A stretch of DNA of 64,000 nucleotides, from positions 179,462,015 to 179,526,014 of the forward strand of contig OW679195.1 in the NCBI GenBank assembly GCA_940337035.1, in the 5' to 3' direction. This DNA comes from Agriotes lineatus. Taxonomy: Eukaryota; Arthropoda; Insecta; Coleoptera; Elateridae. Positions 34,633 to 46,032 of the stretch are shown piece after piece. The position numbers were made by a program, and so were the translations under genes. Each line of letters starts with the position of its first letter. Position 1 is the stretch's first letter. A model generated the notes under the pieces. That model was not told where the DNA came from. It saw nothing but the letters and a program-made list of their open reading frames with translations, and made no database searches.

Positions 34633-35374
34633 ACAACATATTTGGTCTGGAAAATTTTTCTTTTATACCCTTCGAGAGGCGACCAAGCAGAGGTTCGACC
34701 AATGACGTCAAAGATAGAGCGGGGGTTTAACCAATGCCATCAAAGCTGGCTCTCGACTCCGCGCAGACATTGCACGCTCAGTCGCAGCGGTGGGGCGATC
34801 TCATTTGCTACTAATTGTGCTACTGTTCGGACCGCTACAAGACTGTTCGTCTAAAGTGGCAATAATTGAACTTCCAATGCCGGCAACGATATCTTCTAAA
34901 GGTGGTTTAGTATGACCTAAATGGAATTTTAAGCCTCTATTTAGCTAATTCGGCCTTATTAAACGATTCTGACGACTCGTTTTAACAATTAAATCCGTAT
35001 CAACTATTTGGCAATTTTCAGGAATGTGGTATTTTTATACAAATCAACGCAAAACTTTACAATTTTTTTCTTGCGAATAGAGAGAATAGAGATGTATAAA
35101 TTGTATTTGGCCCTCAGACGCATTTTATCCGAATCCAATTCCAAGAATGAAACAATTTCAAAGACATGTATCGAAATTAATGATCATAAATTTCAAAAGA
35201 AGATTTTTATTCACAAGAAAAAATTATCTCTTGTCGTGGTAACAACTGGCCAAAGTTCAGCTTCCTTCTAATTCTTCCCGACGGTATCCCTTTATTTCCT
35301 GTGCTATGTGGAAAATAAATCGTATACTGGGTTTTGGGGTACGCTTGGTTTAAACAATTTCTGTAGCATTTGTT
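34633..35374. other. No recognisable gene
   Basis: 34640-34860 is GC-richer and promoter- or LTR-like (caatgacgtcaaag). An 87-codon plus-strand ORF at 35008-35271 is Lys-rich and unrecognised. Confidence 0.35.
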
Positions 35375-35521
35375 AATAGTTATTTTCATAACAAGCGTTG
35401 CAAGCAGCAAATATGGCGCGAGTGTCGATTAGAGAAACGAGGTCGTAGCGTAGCGAAGCCTGAGTGGATCTAAAACACGAGCACAGATATTTGCACTTTC
35501 AAGCGAGTTATAAACACTATT
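35375..35521. repeat. Palindrome P1 with AATAGT termini
   Basis: The left arm (aatagttattttcataacaa..gcaaatat) and right arm (complement of aatagtgtttataactcgctt..gcaaatat) pair imperfectly over about 50 nt around a CG-rich tip (gaggtcgtagcgtagcgaagcc). No ORF. Confidence 0.6.
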
Positions 35522-37718
35522 TTTTAGAAGACCACATGTAACATTCCACAGTCGAACTACTAAAATATAATAAATCTGAATTATCACAAAACTTGAAAGT
35601 TAGGCAACTTATAGTACTTGGGAGAAATATTGGTTGCATAATCTTCATGTAGTTTTTTTATTTTAAATAGAAAACTAATTTGAGAATTCTTAAATTAAAA
35701 ATAAACGAGAAAACCACTTCCTGTTTTGAATAAAAAACAGATTGGGGCTTGATAGCGTCCAGCAGCAAATAAATTAGGAGTTGATTCCCAGCTTACAAGG
35801 ATAAAACATTGGAAACTTCTTATCTGTAAGGTTGTAATTAATCTAATTCTACATTATATTAAAGAGTAATGGTTTTACAGGCAAATAGAATTAATTTATT
35901 TGGTGTGTTCTTAATAGAAAAAGCAGTTACAAATTAACTGGTAGGTACCTACATGGGCAATCAGTACATATTCTGATAAAGGGTCTTTGGTTTAGCTTTT
36001 TTCTGCTTCCTCTGTTATTCTTTGCTATATTTGAGCACGGGACGTTATGATTCAGTTGGATAGAGTCGCCCGAAGTCTCATTGAAACCTTCTGGGAGGGC
36101 CTAACGGAACTAGAAGACAATGTTAGACCATAGTTAAATCTTGTTAAGAGCTTCTAGCCCAAAAAGCCGCTTCATTAGTCTGGTGACGAAATTGTTTCCT
36201 GTCTTGCATATCGAGATGAACTCTACTTAAGAGTTCATCTCGATATGCAAGACAGCAGTTCCTGGCAGCATAGGATCGCCTCCTTTTTAGTTAGGTTAGT
36301 CCTAAACCCTTAGAAGATATCAATTTTATTTATATCCTCTAAGTCCTAAACTACAGGCAAATTATATAAACTATTCAGTTCAGCCGTAACCCAAAATATG
36401 TCAATTTACAAGTTTAAAATGTACACATAACATTTGATTTACCTTCAATAACTTCATAATAATGTAATAAGAATATTTAATTAATTACCTTTTCAATAGC
36501 AATGGTAAAACGAACCAAATAGATAGCCATCAGGTTATATTTATGAATGTCAGTTAGGGTTTAATGTTATATCAGGTATCTGTCAAATAATGGGAATTTC
36601 TTATACTTTAGAAATGTGAATTGAATTAGCTGATAAATCATTTAACCGCTTTCATTACGAATAGAAATAGGTTAAGTGGGTATAAGAGCTCTTTAAATTT
36701 ATCTTACCTAAAGGTGCCGAATTTCCGAAAAAGGAAGAAAACTTTTCTATAAAACTCACGATTGATTAATCAATTTAAATCAAACTGATATGAACTCTAA
36801 TTCGATATTTCCGTATAAAGTATCATATAGAAACTGCCATAGTAGATAAACCTTTATTATCTTAAACTCATAATTAACCATTAACATGACCCATGAATTA
36901 TATGATTGAATGTATACATAAATATTATAGAAAAAAATAACAACTTGATAAAGTTGTTGTCGCCCAATACTTCTTTCTTGGTGAATCTAAAACCTTTATG
37001 CTAAAATGAAGGAAACAAAACTCCCACATTTATCATACGCATATCGCAGCCGAAGATTGAGCTAGTCGTAGTTATGGGAGCCTTCAAAGGTAGGTTGCAA
37101 TAGTTGGTACACCTAAGTAACGAATAAAGTAAAAGCGTCTGGATTATTTGAATAACTTTGTGCCGTTACGATATGATTAGTACGGTATAATATCGTGCTA
37201 GTGTATGAAATTGTCAACTTTTTGTAATTAGCTGTTGTCGCGATAATGTTACTTTCACATGTGGTCGTCTAGAAAAGCAATTTCGAGATAAATTTGACAT
37301 CGTCTAGAAAGAACACTTGTTCAAAAATCATTTAGAAATATTCAAAAATAAGTTTTTCAATGCGATGTATGCATAAAATTAATCAATTTTCAGTAATAAA
37401 AAAATCGTTTTGTCTTTTTTTCAATCGCAACCAGAATGGAGCCCATTTAGATCCACAAGGTCATTCTAGATCGTGTACGTTTTGTTAACTACATCTTCGA
37501 GTGTACACCCTATGATTGAATTTATGGTCCCAGATTTCCGATTAATATTAAAAATATCTAATCTTTTAATTCAACTTTACAGAGCCGTACCTTTTAAATT
37601 TTGCCTTTTAGGAAAAAAATGTTTGAAAATTCATCACTAATTTTTATGTAGTTAATCTTAGTAAAATATTCGTGGACTAATATAAATGAGCATTAGTGTA
37701 TACAGTGTGGAAATTAAG
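35522..37718. other. AT-rich, no gene; one perfect hairpin
   Basis: No exon or transposon end is recognisable apart from the perfect palindrome at 36199-36255, listed separately. Confidence 0.5.
36199..36255. repeat. Perfect 26-bp inverted repeat
   Basis: The arm 36199-36224 (ctgtcttgcatatcgagatg..) is repeated perfectly inverted at 36230-36255 with a 5-nt loop. It could form a strong RNA or DNA hairpin. No TSD or related copy seen. Confidence 0.9.
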
Positions 37719-38693
37719 TAGTGATGGGCATAACCGGACAATTTTCATAACCGAATTATTTGCATTCGAATGATATTAATAACCGAATGATTATTTGAAT
37801 AATCATTCGAATAAATTTTGGCTCTCGATTCGTTTCGATTAAGTCAGCCGGTTTGCCGGTTGGCGGTTCACCGTCATCTGCATCAACATCGGTTCACCGT
37901 CATCTGCATCGACATCGTAACTTGCAGATAGCAGAGGAACCAAAACATAATATGTACGGTCGGCGCCTTAGAAATCGGAACACGTAATATGTTCTTCTAG
38001 TCTTTGGATTATTCTTGCTCCGGTTACTTGATTAATGTGAGATGGCATTTCATAATTGTCAAACAATAAACAATCGGACGTAACAATTAAAACCATAATA
38101 ACTGTAAAAACCCAGTTTATACACTTAAAAAATACATGCAAAATATATCATAATAGTGTGTAGTGCCCGATTTCTAAGGCGCCGACCGTACATTATGTGT
38201 TATGTATTGGAAATTAAGAGGTATTTATTAAGAAGTGTAGAAAGAAAGAAATATGCGGGACTGCTTGCTAATCGTGGTAAAACGTTTATCTTTATCGATC
38301 GGGCGGGTTAAAGGCCTTTTGGAGATGTAAGCAAATAAAAAATTGTTTTATAGCTTGATGCGTTTGCAGTTTTTAGGCGTTCAGGTTTCAGGTCCCCAGA
38401 ATTTGATATTTTTTATGATACGAGGTAGTTACGCGATAACCAAATGGTGTTTTCAATACAACCTGCTTTGTTTATGAGTTATGACGTATTTATATTTACA
38501 TAATTTTGAGCACTGCGTAGGTCGCTGAGATACGGCACGAAGTACCTTTGAATAGAGGTTTTATATTCAAATCGTAGTACGTATCAGCATGAGGTTATTT
38601 TTCATTCAAATACTTGGAACGAAAAGCGAGTTACATAGGTTATTTCAATAACCGGATAACCGGTTATTTTTCATTCGAATAAGCCCATCACTA
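37719..38693. mobile_element. hAT-type non-autonomous element (975 bp) with 8-bp TSD
   Basis: The termini are TAGTGATGGGC.. and ..GCCCATCACTA, a common hAT terminus, flanked by aaattaag on both sides (37711-37718 and 38694-38701). Inside is a second inverted pair (about 37947-37985 and 38162-38202, acggtcggcgccttagaaat and its complement), which marks a nested MITE, and a 26-bp tandem duplication at 37865-37917. Confidence 0.9.
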
Positions 38694-38867
38694 AAATTAA
38701 GTAAGGCATAAATTCGGCGACTCCGTTAATCTTCACTTTTGGGAAAAATATCAAAGGGGTGCAGAGTTTCAAATTGCAGGGCGTATATTATAGTATATTA
38801 GCAAGATACCCGTTCTTCCTACGGACTACAAATGTTTTTTCTTCTAAATCTTAAATGAATTCTAGAA

Positions 38868-38970
38868 TGCACGAGACATTTTATGAAACTCAGCCTTCGG
38901 CTTTGTTTCATAATTTTCATGTCTCGTGCATAAACGTCAATTTTTAGCACTTGTTGCATAAATAGCTATT
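38868..38970. repeat. Palindrome P3 (GCACGAGACATG family), left arm truncated
   Basis: tgcacgagacat and its inverted partner catgtctcgtgcata surround ttatgaaactcagcc-ttc-ggctttgtttcataa. The right arm continues tagcacttgttgcataaatagctatt. Related to P7 and P10. Confidence 0.75.
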
Positions 38971-39064
38971 TTTGTGGCTAAACCGTTTACCCGACTAAAA
39001 TTTTGTAAGAGAGGAAATAGCTTCTAAATTAAAGTAACTATTCAGAAAAAAAATTGGTAATGAT

Positions 39065-39228
39065 TATACAGGGGGTTAAAAAAATTTAAAAAGTTAATGG
39101 TTTTTAAATTCCTCTAGCGGCTAATCTAAGCAACTTTGTATATAGGTAAGTTGAGTTAAATCATCATATTGTTGCTCAAAAAATATATGGTTAACGCATT
39201 GACCTCCTTTTTAGGGACACCTTGTATA
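39065..39228. mobile_element. Short MITE with TATACAGGG termini
   Basis: It begins tatacagggggttaaaaa and ends tttttagggacaccttgtata, inverted repeats of about 20 bp with a TA-rich target. No coding capacity. Confidence 0.55.
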
Positions 39229-39283
39229 TGTATGTATATACAGGGTGTCCCTAAAATAATGGGACACCGATTAGTCATAGATT

Positions 39284-40365
39284 TACTACGTTATAATAAA
39301 TCGATTAAACCTAATATACCTTAGTACAAACTCCCTTCAGTAAGAAGTTATAGGACCTTGAAGTTCAAGTTTTTATTTTTTATTTTTTTGTTAATTTCTA
39401 CAAATGTAGAGATATCGATTTGATTTTTGGTATACATGGTTACTATTATGTACTGCATTAACAAAAATTTTTTCATAAATTACACTTGACTGTAAGAGGC
39501 ACTTTGCCTATCTTTAAAAACTTTTTTTAATTATAACTTCGTTATCTGTAATATTTTTTGAAATTTGAGGTTATTATCTGAAAGAGAATTAAAAAGCACA
39601 AAAATAATGTACTTTTAGTTCTTAAGCCTAAAAGCAACCGTTTACCTTAAAATGCCCATTAAAGGTTTTTGGTAGTCATTAACACGTGCAATTATCAAGT
39701 AGCCATGATCACAAAAACAATGGTCATCTAGTAAAAAATAATTAAAATAATTAATGACATTAGTGACATACGAATTTGTTCTTTTATGTTTAAGAGAATG
39801 CCACTACATAACTAATTCTCCAATGTTGAAGGGTTCGTTATGTTGCAGCATTTTCGTAAGCACAAAAGACAAACAACTGATGTCACCAACGTCATTAATT
39901 GATTTCTTGTTGTTTACTAGATTACAATCATTACCCATTGTTTTTGTGCTCATGGCTACTTGATAATTGCACGTCTTAATGACACCCAAAAACCTTTGAT
40001 GACCATTTTAAGCTAAACGGTTGCTTTTACACTTATGAACTAAGAGTACGTTATTTTTGTGTATTTTAATTCTATGTCAAATAATAACCTAAAATTTTGA
40101 AAAATGTTACAGATAACGAAGTTAGAGCTAAAAAAAGTTTTGAAAATAGATAAAGTACTTCTTACAGTCAAGTCTAGTTTATGAAATTTTTCCTATAAGT
40201 GCACTACAAAATAGTAAGCATGTATACCAAAATTCAAATCGACATCTGTACATTTGTGTAAATTAACAAAAAAATAAAAAATAAAAAATTTAACTTCGAG
40301 GCCCTATAACTTCTTACTGAAGGGACTTTGTACTAAGGTATATTACGTTTAGTCGATTTATTGGG
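39284..40365. mobile_element. Fold-back element, about 440-bp inverted arms
   Basis: 39284-39722 and 39930-40365 are imperfect inverted repeats (e.g. ccttcagtaagaagttatag and ctataacttcttactgaagg) around a roughly 200-nt centre. It appears inserted into the left terminus of the larger structure, since the right terminus (52238-52282) shows the uninterrupted form. Confidence 0.75.
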
Positions 40366-40371
40366 GCATGG

Positions 40372-40712
40372 ACACAACGCCCACTGGTCACAAACCCCAA
40401 CTCAATATTTGGTCATAACGCCCAACTTCGATTCTGGTCACAACGCCCAACTTGGTCACAATGCCCAATTTTGATTTTGGTCACAACGCCCAACTTGGTC
40501 ATAACGCCCAAAAACGATATTGGTCACAACGCCCACCCACGCCTGTTATAGGAGAGAGCTATCGACGCCACTGAAACCACCTTTTTGGTCATAACACCCA
40601 ACTTCGATTTTGGTCAGAACGCCCAACTTGGTCACAACGCCCAATTTCGATTTTGGTCACAATGCCCAGCTTGGTCACAACGCCCAACTTTGATTTTGGT
40701 CATATCGCCCAG
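40372..40712. repeat. Satellite array (gttgggcgttgtgaccaa family), left
   Basis: It alternates units of about 18 and 26-28 bp: tggtcacaacgcccaact and tggtcacaacgcccaatttcgatttt. It is the inverted counterpart of 51826-52236. One unrelated stretch lies at 40535-40585. 40713-40985 is AT-rich without features. Confidence 0.85.
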
Positions 40713-41008
40713 GCGCCACAGAAAGTAAGAAAAATGTGTATCTAAAATAAATAATAATAAATTAAACTTTTAGGGTGAGGTAGCAAAATTTTCAAGTTCC
40801 CGTAAGTAGTATTAATATTATTTTCTACAGCCGTAATTTTAAACTGTTTCCAAGGGTCATATGCGGCGTGCTTTATGTTGTCTATAAAACACGCCATTCC
40901 ATTTAAAGCACGGAGTACTTTAAGAGTTTATAAAACCTTATTTGTGAAGATTAAAAGTACAGTTATTATATCGGACCGATTTGTATGCGGAGCCCCTAGT
41001 GCCCGATT

Positions 41009-41338
41009 GGAGAGGGGCGGAGCCCGATGGCCCCCTTGGAGAGGGGCGGAGCCCCGAGGGCACCCTTGGAAAGGGGTGGAGCTCCAAGAACCCCCTTGGA
41101 GAGGGGCCGAGCCCTGAGGGCCCCCTTGGAGAGGGGCCGAGTCCCGAGGGCCCCCTTGGAGAGGGGCGGAGCCCCGAGGGCACCGTTGGAGAGGGGTGGA
41201 GCTCCAAGAGCCCCCTTGGAGAGGGGATAAGCCCTGAGGGACCCCTTGGAGAGGGGCCGAGCCCCGAGGGCCCCCTTGGAGAGGAGCGGAGTCCCAAGGG
41301 CCCCCTTGGAGTGGGGTGGAGCCCCGAGGGCATTTAAG
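41009..41338. repeat. 30-bp GC-rich minisatellite, 11 units
   Basis: The unit is gagaggggcggagccccgag + ggcccccttg. Variants recur in order (the tggagctccaaga type at units 3 and 7), suggesting a four-unit higher-order repeat. Because 30 is divisible by three, several frames stay open; those ORFs are not genes. Confidence 0.92.
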
Positions 41339-41362
41339 CTAACAAACTCCTCGGCTGTAGAA

Positions 41363-41500
41363 AAAATATTGAAGCCAACTCGTGTTTTACAGTTTAAAAA
41401 TCTCGGTCGATCATAAAATTCTCGCTTCGCTCGAATTTTAACATGATCGACCTCGATTTTTAAACCCTCTGTAAAACACTAGTTGCCTTAATAGCTATTT
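41363..41500. repeat. Palindrome P4 with AATA termini
   Basis: Arms aatattgaag..actcgtgttttacag and ctgtaaaacactagttgcc..taatagctatt enclose inner arms tcggtcgatcataaaattc / gaattttaacatgatcgacc and a cgcttcgctcg tip. Confidence 0.75.
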
Positions 41501-41753
41501 TTATTATACCTGCATCAGAATCGCCATTTAAAGCACGCCTGAGCGTGCGAATATAGGCGATTAAAGCTCGCCGAGCTTTAAAGGTTGTCAAGGAAACGAC
41601 TGAATGCAACAACGCACATGGACGCGACAAATACGTAAATAATTCTCGTAACTATAGTAGCAATATTATTATGCCCTCTCGATTTATCACCACAAAAATT
41701 ATTTCTAAGTTTTTAGTGCGTAATTTATTTCCAGTATTGGAGGTATAATAAAA

Positions 41754-41890
41754 AATAGCGTAAAGTATTCGTGGATAACTGGTCTTTAAAACACTTGCTC
41801 TATTTCGAGCACTCCGGCTACGCCGTTGTGCTCGAAAACTCGCGCGTGTTTTAAAGAACTTGTTATCCACTCATACTTTAATATACTATT
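41754..41890. repeat. Palindrome P5 with AATA termini
   Basis: Left arm aatagcgtaaagtattcgtg..taaaacact and right arm gtgttttaaagaacttgtta..atatactatt flank a ctccggctacgccgttgtgctcg tip. 41891-42342 is AT-rich with nothing recognised. Confidence 0.75.
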
Positions 41891-42342
41891 ATGTTTGATA
41901 ATCATTCAGTGGCGTAGTGTGTTGTCCAAAAGAGTTTCTAAATTCGGATTATAACATAAAGTTGTATTTTTTATATGGAACACATAGTTAGCTGTGGCAT
42001 TATGAGAAAGAGGATTTTTTTCCCATTTCAGTGACATATGTCGGATGGGATCGATTTATTCATTTTCACTACTTTATAATAACAATTCACAATTTTTAAT
42101 ATTTCGTCGTTTTCTAGTTGAAGGCTTCTGCCATTTAGAATATAAGCGGTTAAACAAAGTTTTTGGATTATTACAATACCACCGTTTGATTGACAGAATT
42201 AATCACGTTTGATTGTTGCTTATAATATTATATGTATTGTCCTTCATACATCCATTTATCAGAACATTTTATTGTCCATTAAAACATCTGCAGCTTCTCA
42301 AATTAAAAATGCATTTGCAAAAATTTAAATATCCTACTTCAT

Positions 42343-42832
42343 ATACGAGGGAGGTTCGAAAATATGAAACTGATTGAAAAATAAATACCCCTATTTTTCA
42401 AAAAAACAAAAGTGTTAATTGGAAGTATGTGTTATAACATATCTATTAAAAATTATAAATGACTTTAAATTGTTATCTGCTCCGTTTGTTATTAAATTAT
42501 TTAAAAATTTGACACAAAAATGAAATTTGTTAGCACTCATTTCGAATCAGGTAATATCCTGGTTGCTAAGTGAGGGGAAACTCAGGTTTGACAGTACACG
42601 TTTATCGTATCCGCTGTTAAGTTAACTTTGAAGTATTTCATTTGGTAATACACAGGGTGGTAAGAAAAAATAGGAGAGCCCAAAAAAAATTGTTTTCGAA
42701 GCAAGTAACTGTGACTTTATATTTGACACCTACTTTTAATTCTTCTTCAAATAACATTTTTGTCTATTTTGAAAAATAAGAATACTTTATTCTTCAACCA
42801 TTTTCATATTTTTGAACCTCTCCCATATACGA
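42343..42832. mobile_element. MITE, mariner-like TIRs
   Basis: Left TIR atacgagggaggttcgaaaa.. and right TIR (complement of atatgggagaggttcaaaaa..) match over about 60 bp with TA at the ends. 490 bp, non-coding. Confidence 0.7.
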
Positions 42833-42969
42833 CAGAATATATTTAGATTTTGGCAAGTGAATTTTTAGTTTGAGATGTAGAAACTTGTATCAGGAATAAA
42901 ACTTTCTGATAAATGGATGATAAAAAACTCCATGTGTTACAAATTTAGGAAGGACAGTATATGTTATAT

Positions 42970-43246
42970 TATACAGATTGGTGGTGGATAATGCGAACAT
43001 AGGCAGTCCATTGAGCTAGAATACAGTTTATGGGCTTTGTATGCGTTAGACAGAAGTAGACATATATTATTTAAAATCTAGTATCCTAGAATTCAGTGTT
43101 TCCTAAAAACAAAACCTTTTGATTCTGCGGATGCTAGATGTTAATCGCATGTAGGTCTGTTTATGGCTAACGCATACAAAATCCATAAACTGTATTCTAG
43201 CACATTTGATTACTTATGTTCACATTTTCCGCCACCAATCTGTATA
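42970..43246. mobile_element. Palindromic MITE (tatacagattggtgg family)
   Basis: tatacagattggtggtggat..aatacagtttatgggctttg is repeated inverted on the right, ending ccaccaatctgtata, with arms of about 85 bp. A single related arm lies at 43869-43950. 43259-44426 otherwise shows only AT-rich sequence. Confidence 0.8.
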
Positions 43247-44426
43247 TTATGATATATATCACTGGAACGGGAAAAAATCCTCTTACTCATGATACCACAT
43301 ACAACTATGGGTTCCATATACAAAAATACAGCTTTATGTTGTAACTCGAATTTCAGACATTTTTTTTAATAACTGACTACTCACTGCATTCGTATCGAAA
43401 AAGTGCCAGAAGAACGTCAAATTACTTTTATCTATTTTTATAAATATGCGAGATATGGTCACAAAACGAAAAATCGAAAAAAAAAATTTTGTTTATAATT
43501 CGAAAACAAAAGACGGTAGCCCATTTTGGTTTGCACCATTAAGTTTTTCTCGAAAAAATATCGAGGATGGGGGTCCATTTTTCCATATCTCCTATACTTA
43601 TCGAGATTCCCTATGAAAACATCGAAATTTCCCCAACCTGTACACTTTGTTCAGAAAAATAAATTTGAACCCGCTAAGTAAAAGAAACGATAATTAGCTA
43701 TTGTAGGTATCGGAATGTTAAGAATTTGCTACGTCTTGTAATGTCTATGACGTATTCTGAATTTCCACCCATTGAGTTTTCCGTCGGAATTTTAATGCCT
43801 CTAATGTTCTCTCGGGGAAGGCACGTTGGATTGAAATGAATTGAATTGGTTAAATTGCTAGTTATCTGTATACAGATTGGTGGCGGAAAAGGTGAACATA
43901 AGTAATCAAATGTGCTAGAATACAGTTTATGGACTTTGTATGCATTAGGAACTTTATAAATTTGGGTGGAAGGTTCAATTTGTTACGTAAGGTAGTGCTA
44001 AGAAGGAATTTTTTAAATTCAACCCCTAATTAGAGGGCGAAAAGAGGTAAAATGGGTTTTTACGAATTCCTTAATGTCTCTTACAACCGGTGTTTACTTG
44101 CAAAGATTTTCAATGCAAATGCTTAGGAACGTATTTCAGGATTTTTCCCTAATCAACTCCTAAAGGTGCTAATATGTGTTCGGGGTGAATTTTGAAAAAT
44201 TGGCCCCTAAGGGGGTAAAAAGAGGTAAATGTGTTTTCACAAATTCCGCAATATCTCTTAGACCCGGCTATCGCCTCGTCAAAAGAAGTAAGATTCTCAC
44301 GTTCTAAAATCATTAATTTCGCGCACTTAATACAAAAATAGCCTTTTCAAACTCAACAAAGTACACTGTGTTATTTCCTATGTTGTTTTATTTACAAAAA
44401 CCACAATAATTTATTCGGTAGTGATT

Positions 44427-44562
44427 AATAGTAATTTACGATACAAGTGAGTAAAGCTAGTCTTTATAGTCAAGAGTGGGGCAGAGTTAAAACCCGAGTG
44501 AGCGAGCGTATTAAGCCCCGCGAGTGTCTAAAGATGCTTTACGCATATGTATCGTACAATAT
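44427..44562. repeat. Palindrome P6 with AATAGTA/ATATT termini
   Basis: Left arm aatagtaatttacgataca..gtaaagctagtcttta and right arm taaagatgctttacgcatat..gtacaatatt, with a CG-rich tip (gagcgagcgtattaagccccgcgag). Related to P11 at 55182-55318. Confidence 0.75.
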
Positions 44563-44601
44563 TTTATCTACGATAAAATCTACAAAACACGTAAATATAA
44601 G

Positions 44602-44738
44602 AATAGGTATTTATGCAACAAGTGCTAAAAGTCGACGTTTATGCACGAGACATGAAAATTATGAAACGAAGCCGAATGCTGAGTTTCATAACATGTCTCG
44701 TGCATAAACAACTTTTAGCACTCGTTGCATACAATATT
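44602..44738. repeat. Palindrome P7 (GCACGAGACATG family)
   Basis: Arms tatgcaacaagtgctaaaag..tatgcacgagacatg and catgtctcgtgcataa..cttttagcactcgttgcata with tip gaaacgaagccgaatgctgagtttc. Its right end abuts the MITE starting at 44739. Confidence 0.85.
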
Positions 44739-45047
44739 TTTTCTTCAAACGGCAATAAAATATGGCATTATACTGCTGGATTGATGATGCTAAACAGTCA
44801 CTTTATTGCCAAGCGGCAGATAATATTATCTGCCGCTGACGAGCGGCAGATAAAGTTATTATCTGCCGCTGACGACTTTATCTGCCGCTCGTCAGCGGCA
44901 GATAAAGTTATTATCTGCCGCTGACAACTTTATCTGCCGCTCGTCAGCGGCAGATAATATTATCTGCCGCTGACGAGATCAAGTAATTTTCTTCGAATTT
45001 TGTTCACAAAGTTGTAAATAATTTGTTATAAAAACGTTTGAAGAAAA
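44739..45047. mobile_element. MITE M1 with inner CGGCAGATA repeats, copy 1
   Basis: TIRs ttttcttcaaacg and cgtttgaagaaaa bound a body containing five or six alternating inverted units of agcggcagataa / ttatctgccgctgac (44810-44975). It abuts palindromes on both sides. Confidence 0.75.
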
Positions 45048-45185
45048 AATACTATATGTTATTCGGAGCAAAAGGCTCTTTATGTGGCTCGGCTGTACTT
45101 ATCTGCCTCGCAAGCTCGGCAGATAAACCATCCAGCCTCGCCACATAAAATATAACTTTTGCTCCTAATAACATAATATACTATT
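45048..45185. repeat. Palindrome P8
   Basis: Arms aatactatatgttattcgga..gcaaaag and cttttgctcctaataacat..atatactatt enclose tttatgtggctcggctg / cagcctcgccacataaa and a cagataa tip. Tiled between the two M1 copies. Confidence 0.85.
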
Positions 45186-45478
45186 TTCTTCAAACGGTAG
45201 TAAAATATGGCATTATACTGCTGGATTGATGATGCTAAACTGTCACTTTATTGCCAAGCGGCAGATAATATTATCTGCCGCTGACGAGCGGCAGAAAAAG
45301 TTATTATCTGCCGCTGACGACTTTATCTGCCGCTGACGACTTTATCTGCCGCTGACAACTTTATCTGCCGCTCGTCAGCGGCAGATAATAGTATCTGCCG
45401 CTGACGAGCTCAAGTAATTTTCTTCGAATTTTGTTCACAAAGTTGTAAATAATTTGTTATAAAAACGTTTGAAGAAAA
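45184..45478. mobile_element. MITE M1, copy 2
   Basis: Same TIRs and body as 44739-45047 with one fewer inner unit and a few substitutions. It is a direct repeat of copy 1. Confidence 0.8.
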
Positions 45479-45610
45479 AATACTATATGTTATTCGGAGC
45501 AAAAGTATCTTTATGTGGCTCGGCTGTACTTATCGCAAGCTAAGCAGATAACCCGTCCAGCCTCGCCGTATAACATATAACTTTTGCTCCTAATAACATA
45601 ATATACTATT
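45479..45610. repeat. Palindrome P9 (copy of P8)
   Basis: Near-copy of 45048-45185 with small deletions in the tip. Its right terminus atatactatt is followed after two bases by the ctacgacc terminus of MITE M2. Confidence 0.85.
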
Positions 45611-45612
45611 AT

Positions 45613-46032
45613 CTACGACCTTAATTTTACTGTTATTAATCCATAAATATCGATTTAACAAAGATTTGCATCTACGACCCTTGTAATTTATGTCATAATA
45701 AACAGTAGGCCATGCCGCGCGGGCGAATGTTTGCGAAGCCAGTACTGTCAAGGTCAGTTACGAAATGTCATTATTAATACTCCACATCTGACTGTATTCA
45801 TTACATAACGCTTTAATTATTTCAAAACCACTTTACCTGTAACGCAAGAAGCAACTAGAATAACTTTACAACTTCACTTCCAGTTCAAAATTGTAGTTTT
45901 ATAACCTCACTTCACTTTTAGCACATGGACTAAAAGTAAACAGCTGATTTCTTTAACCACGCTAAACCATAAAACATCACTTTTAGTGAAACAAGCTAGC
46001 GCTAAAAGGCCTACTTTTAGTATTGGTCGTAG
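45613..46032. mobile_element. MITE M2 (ctacgacc termini), copy 1
   Basis: 420 bp, bounded by ctacgacc and ggtcgtag, with internal matches throughout to 46469-46890 (e.g. aacgctttaattattt, aagtaaacagctgat, cacttttagtgaaa). Non-coding. 46033-46357 between copies is AT-rich without recognisable features. Confidence 0.85.

Noticed and set aside
40938..41337. Long ORFs of Gly-Pro-Leu-Gly-Glu type on both strands
   Set aside because: By-products of the 30-bp minisatellite, open in several frames.
44810..45420. CRISPR-like array from repeated cggcagataa units
   Set aside because: Units are inverted as well as direct, have no unique spacers and sit inside MITE copies in a eukaryotic genome.
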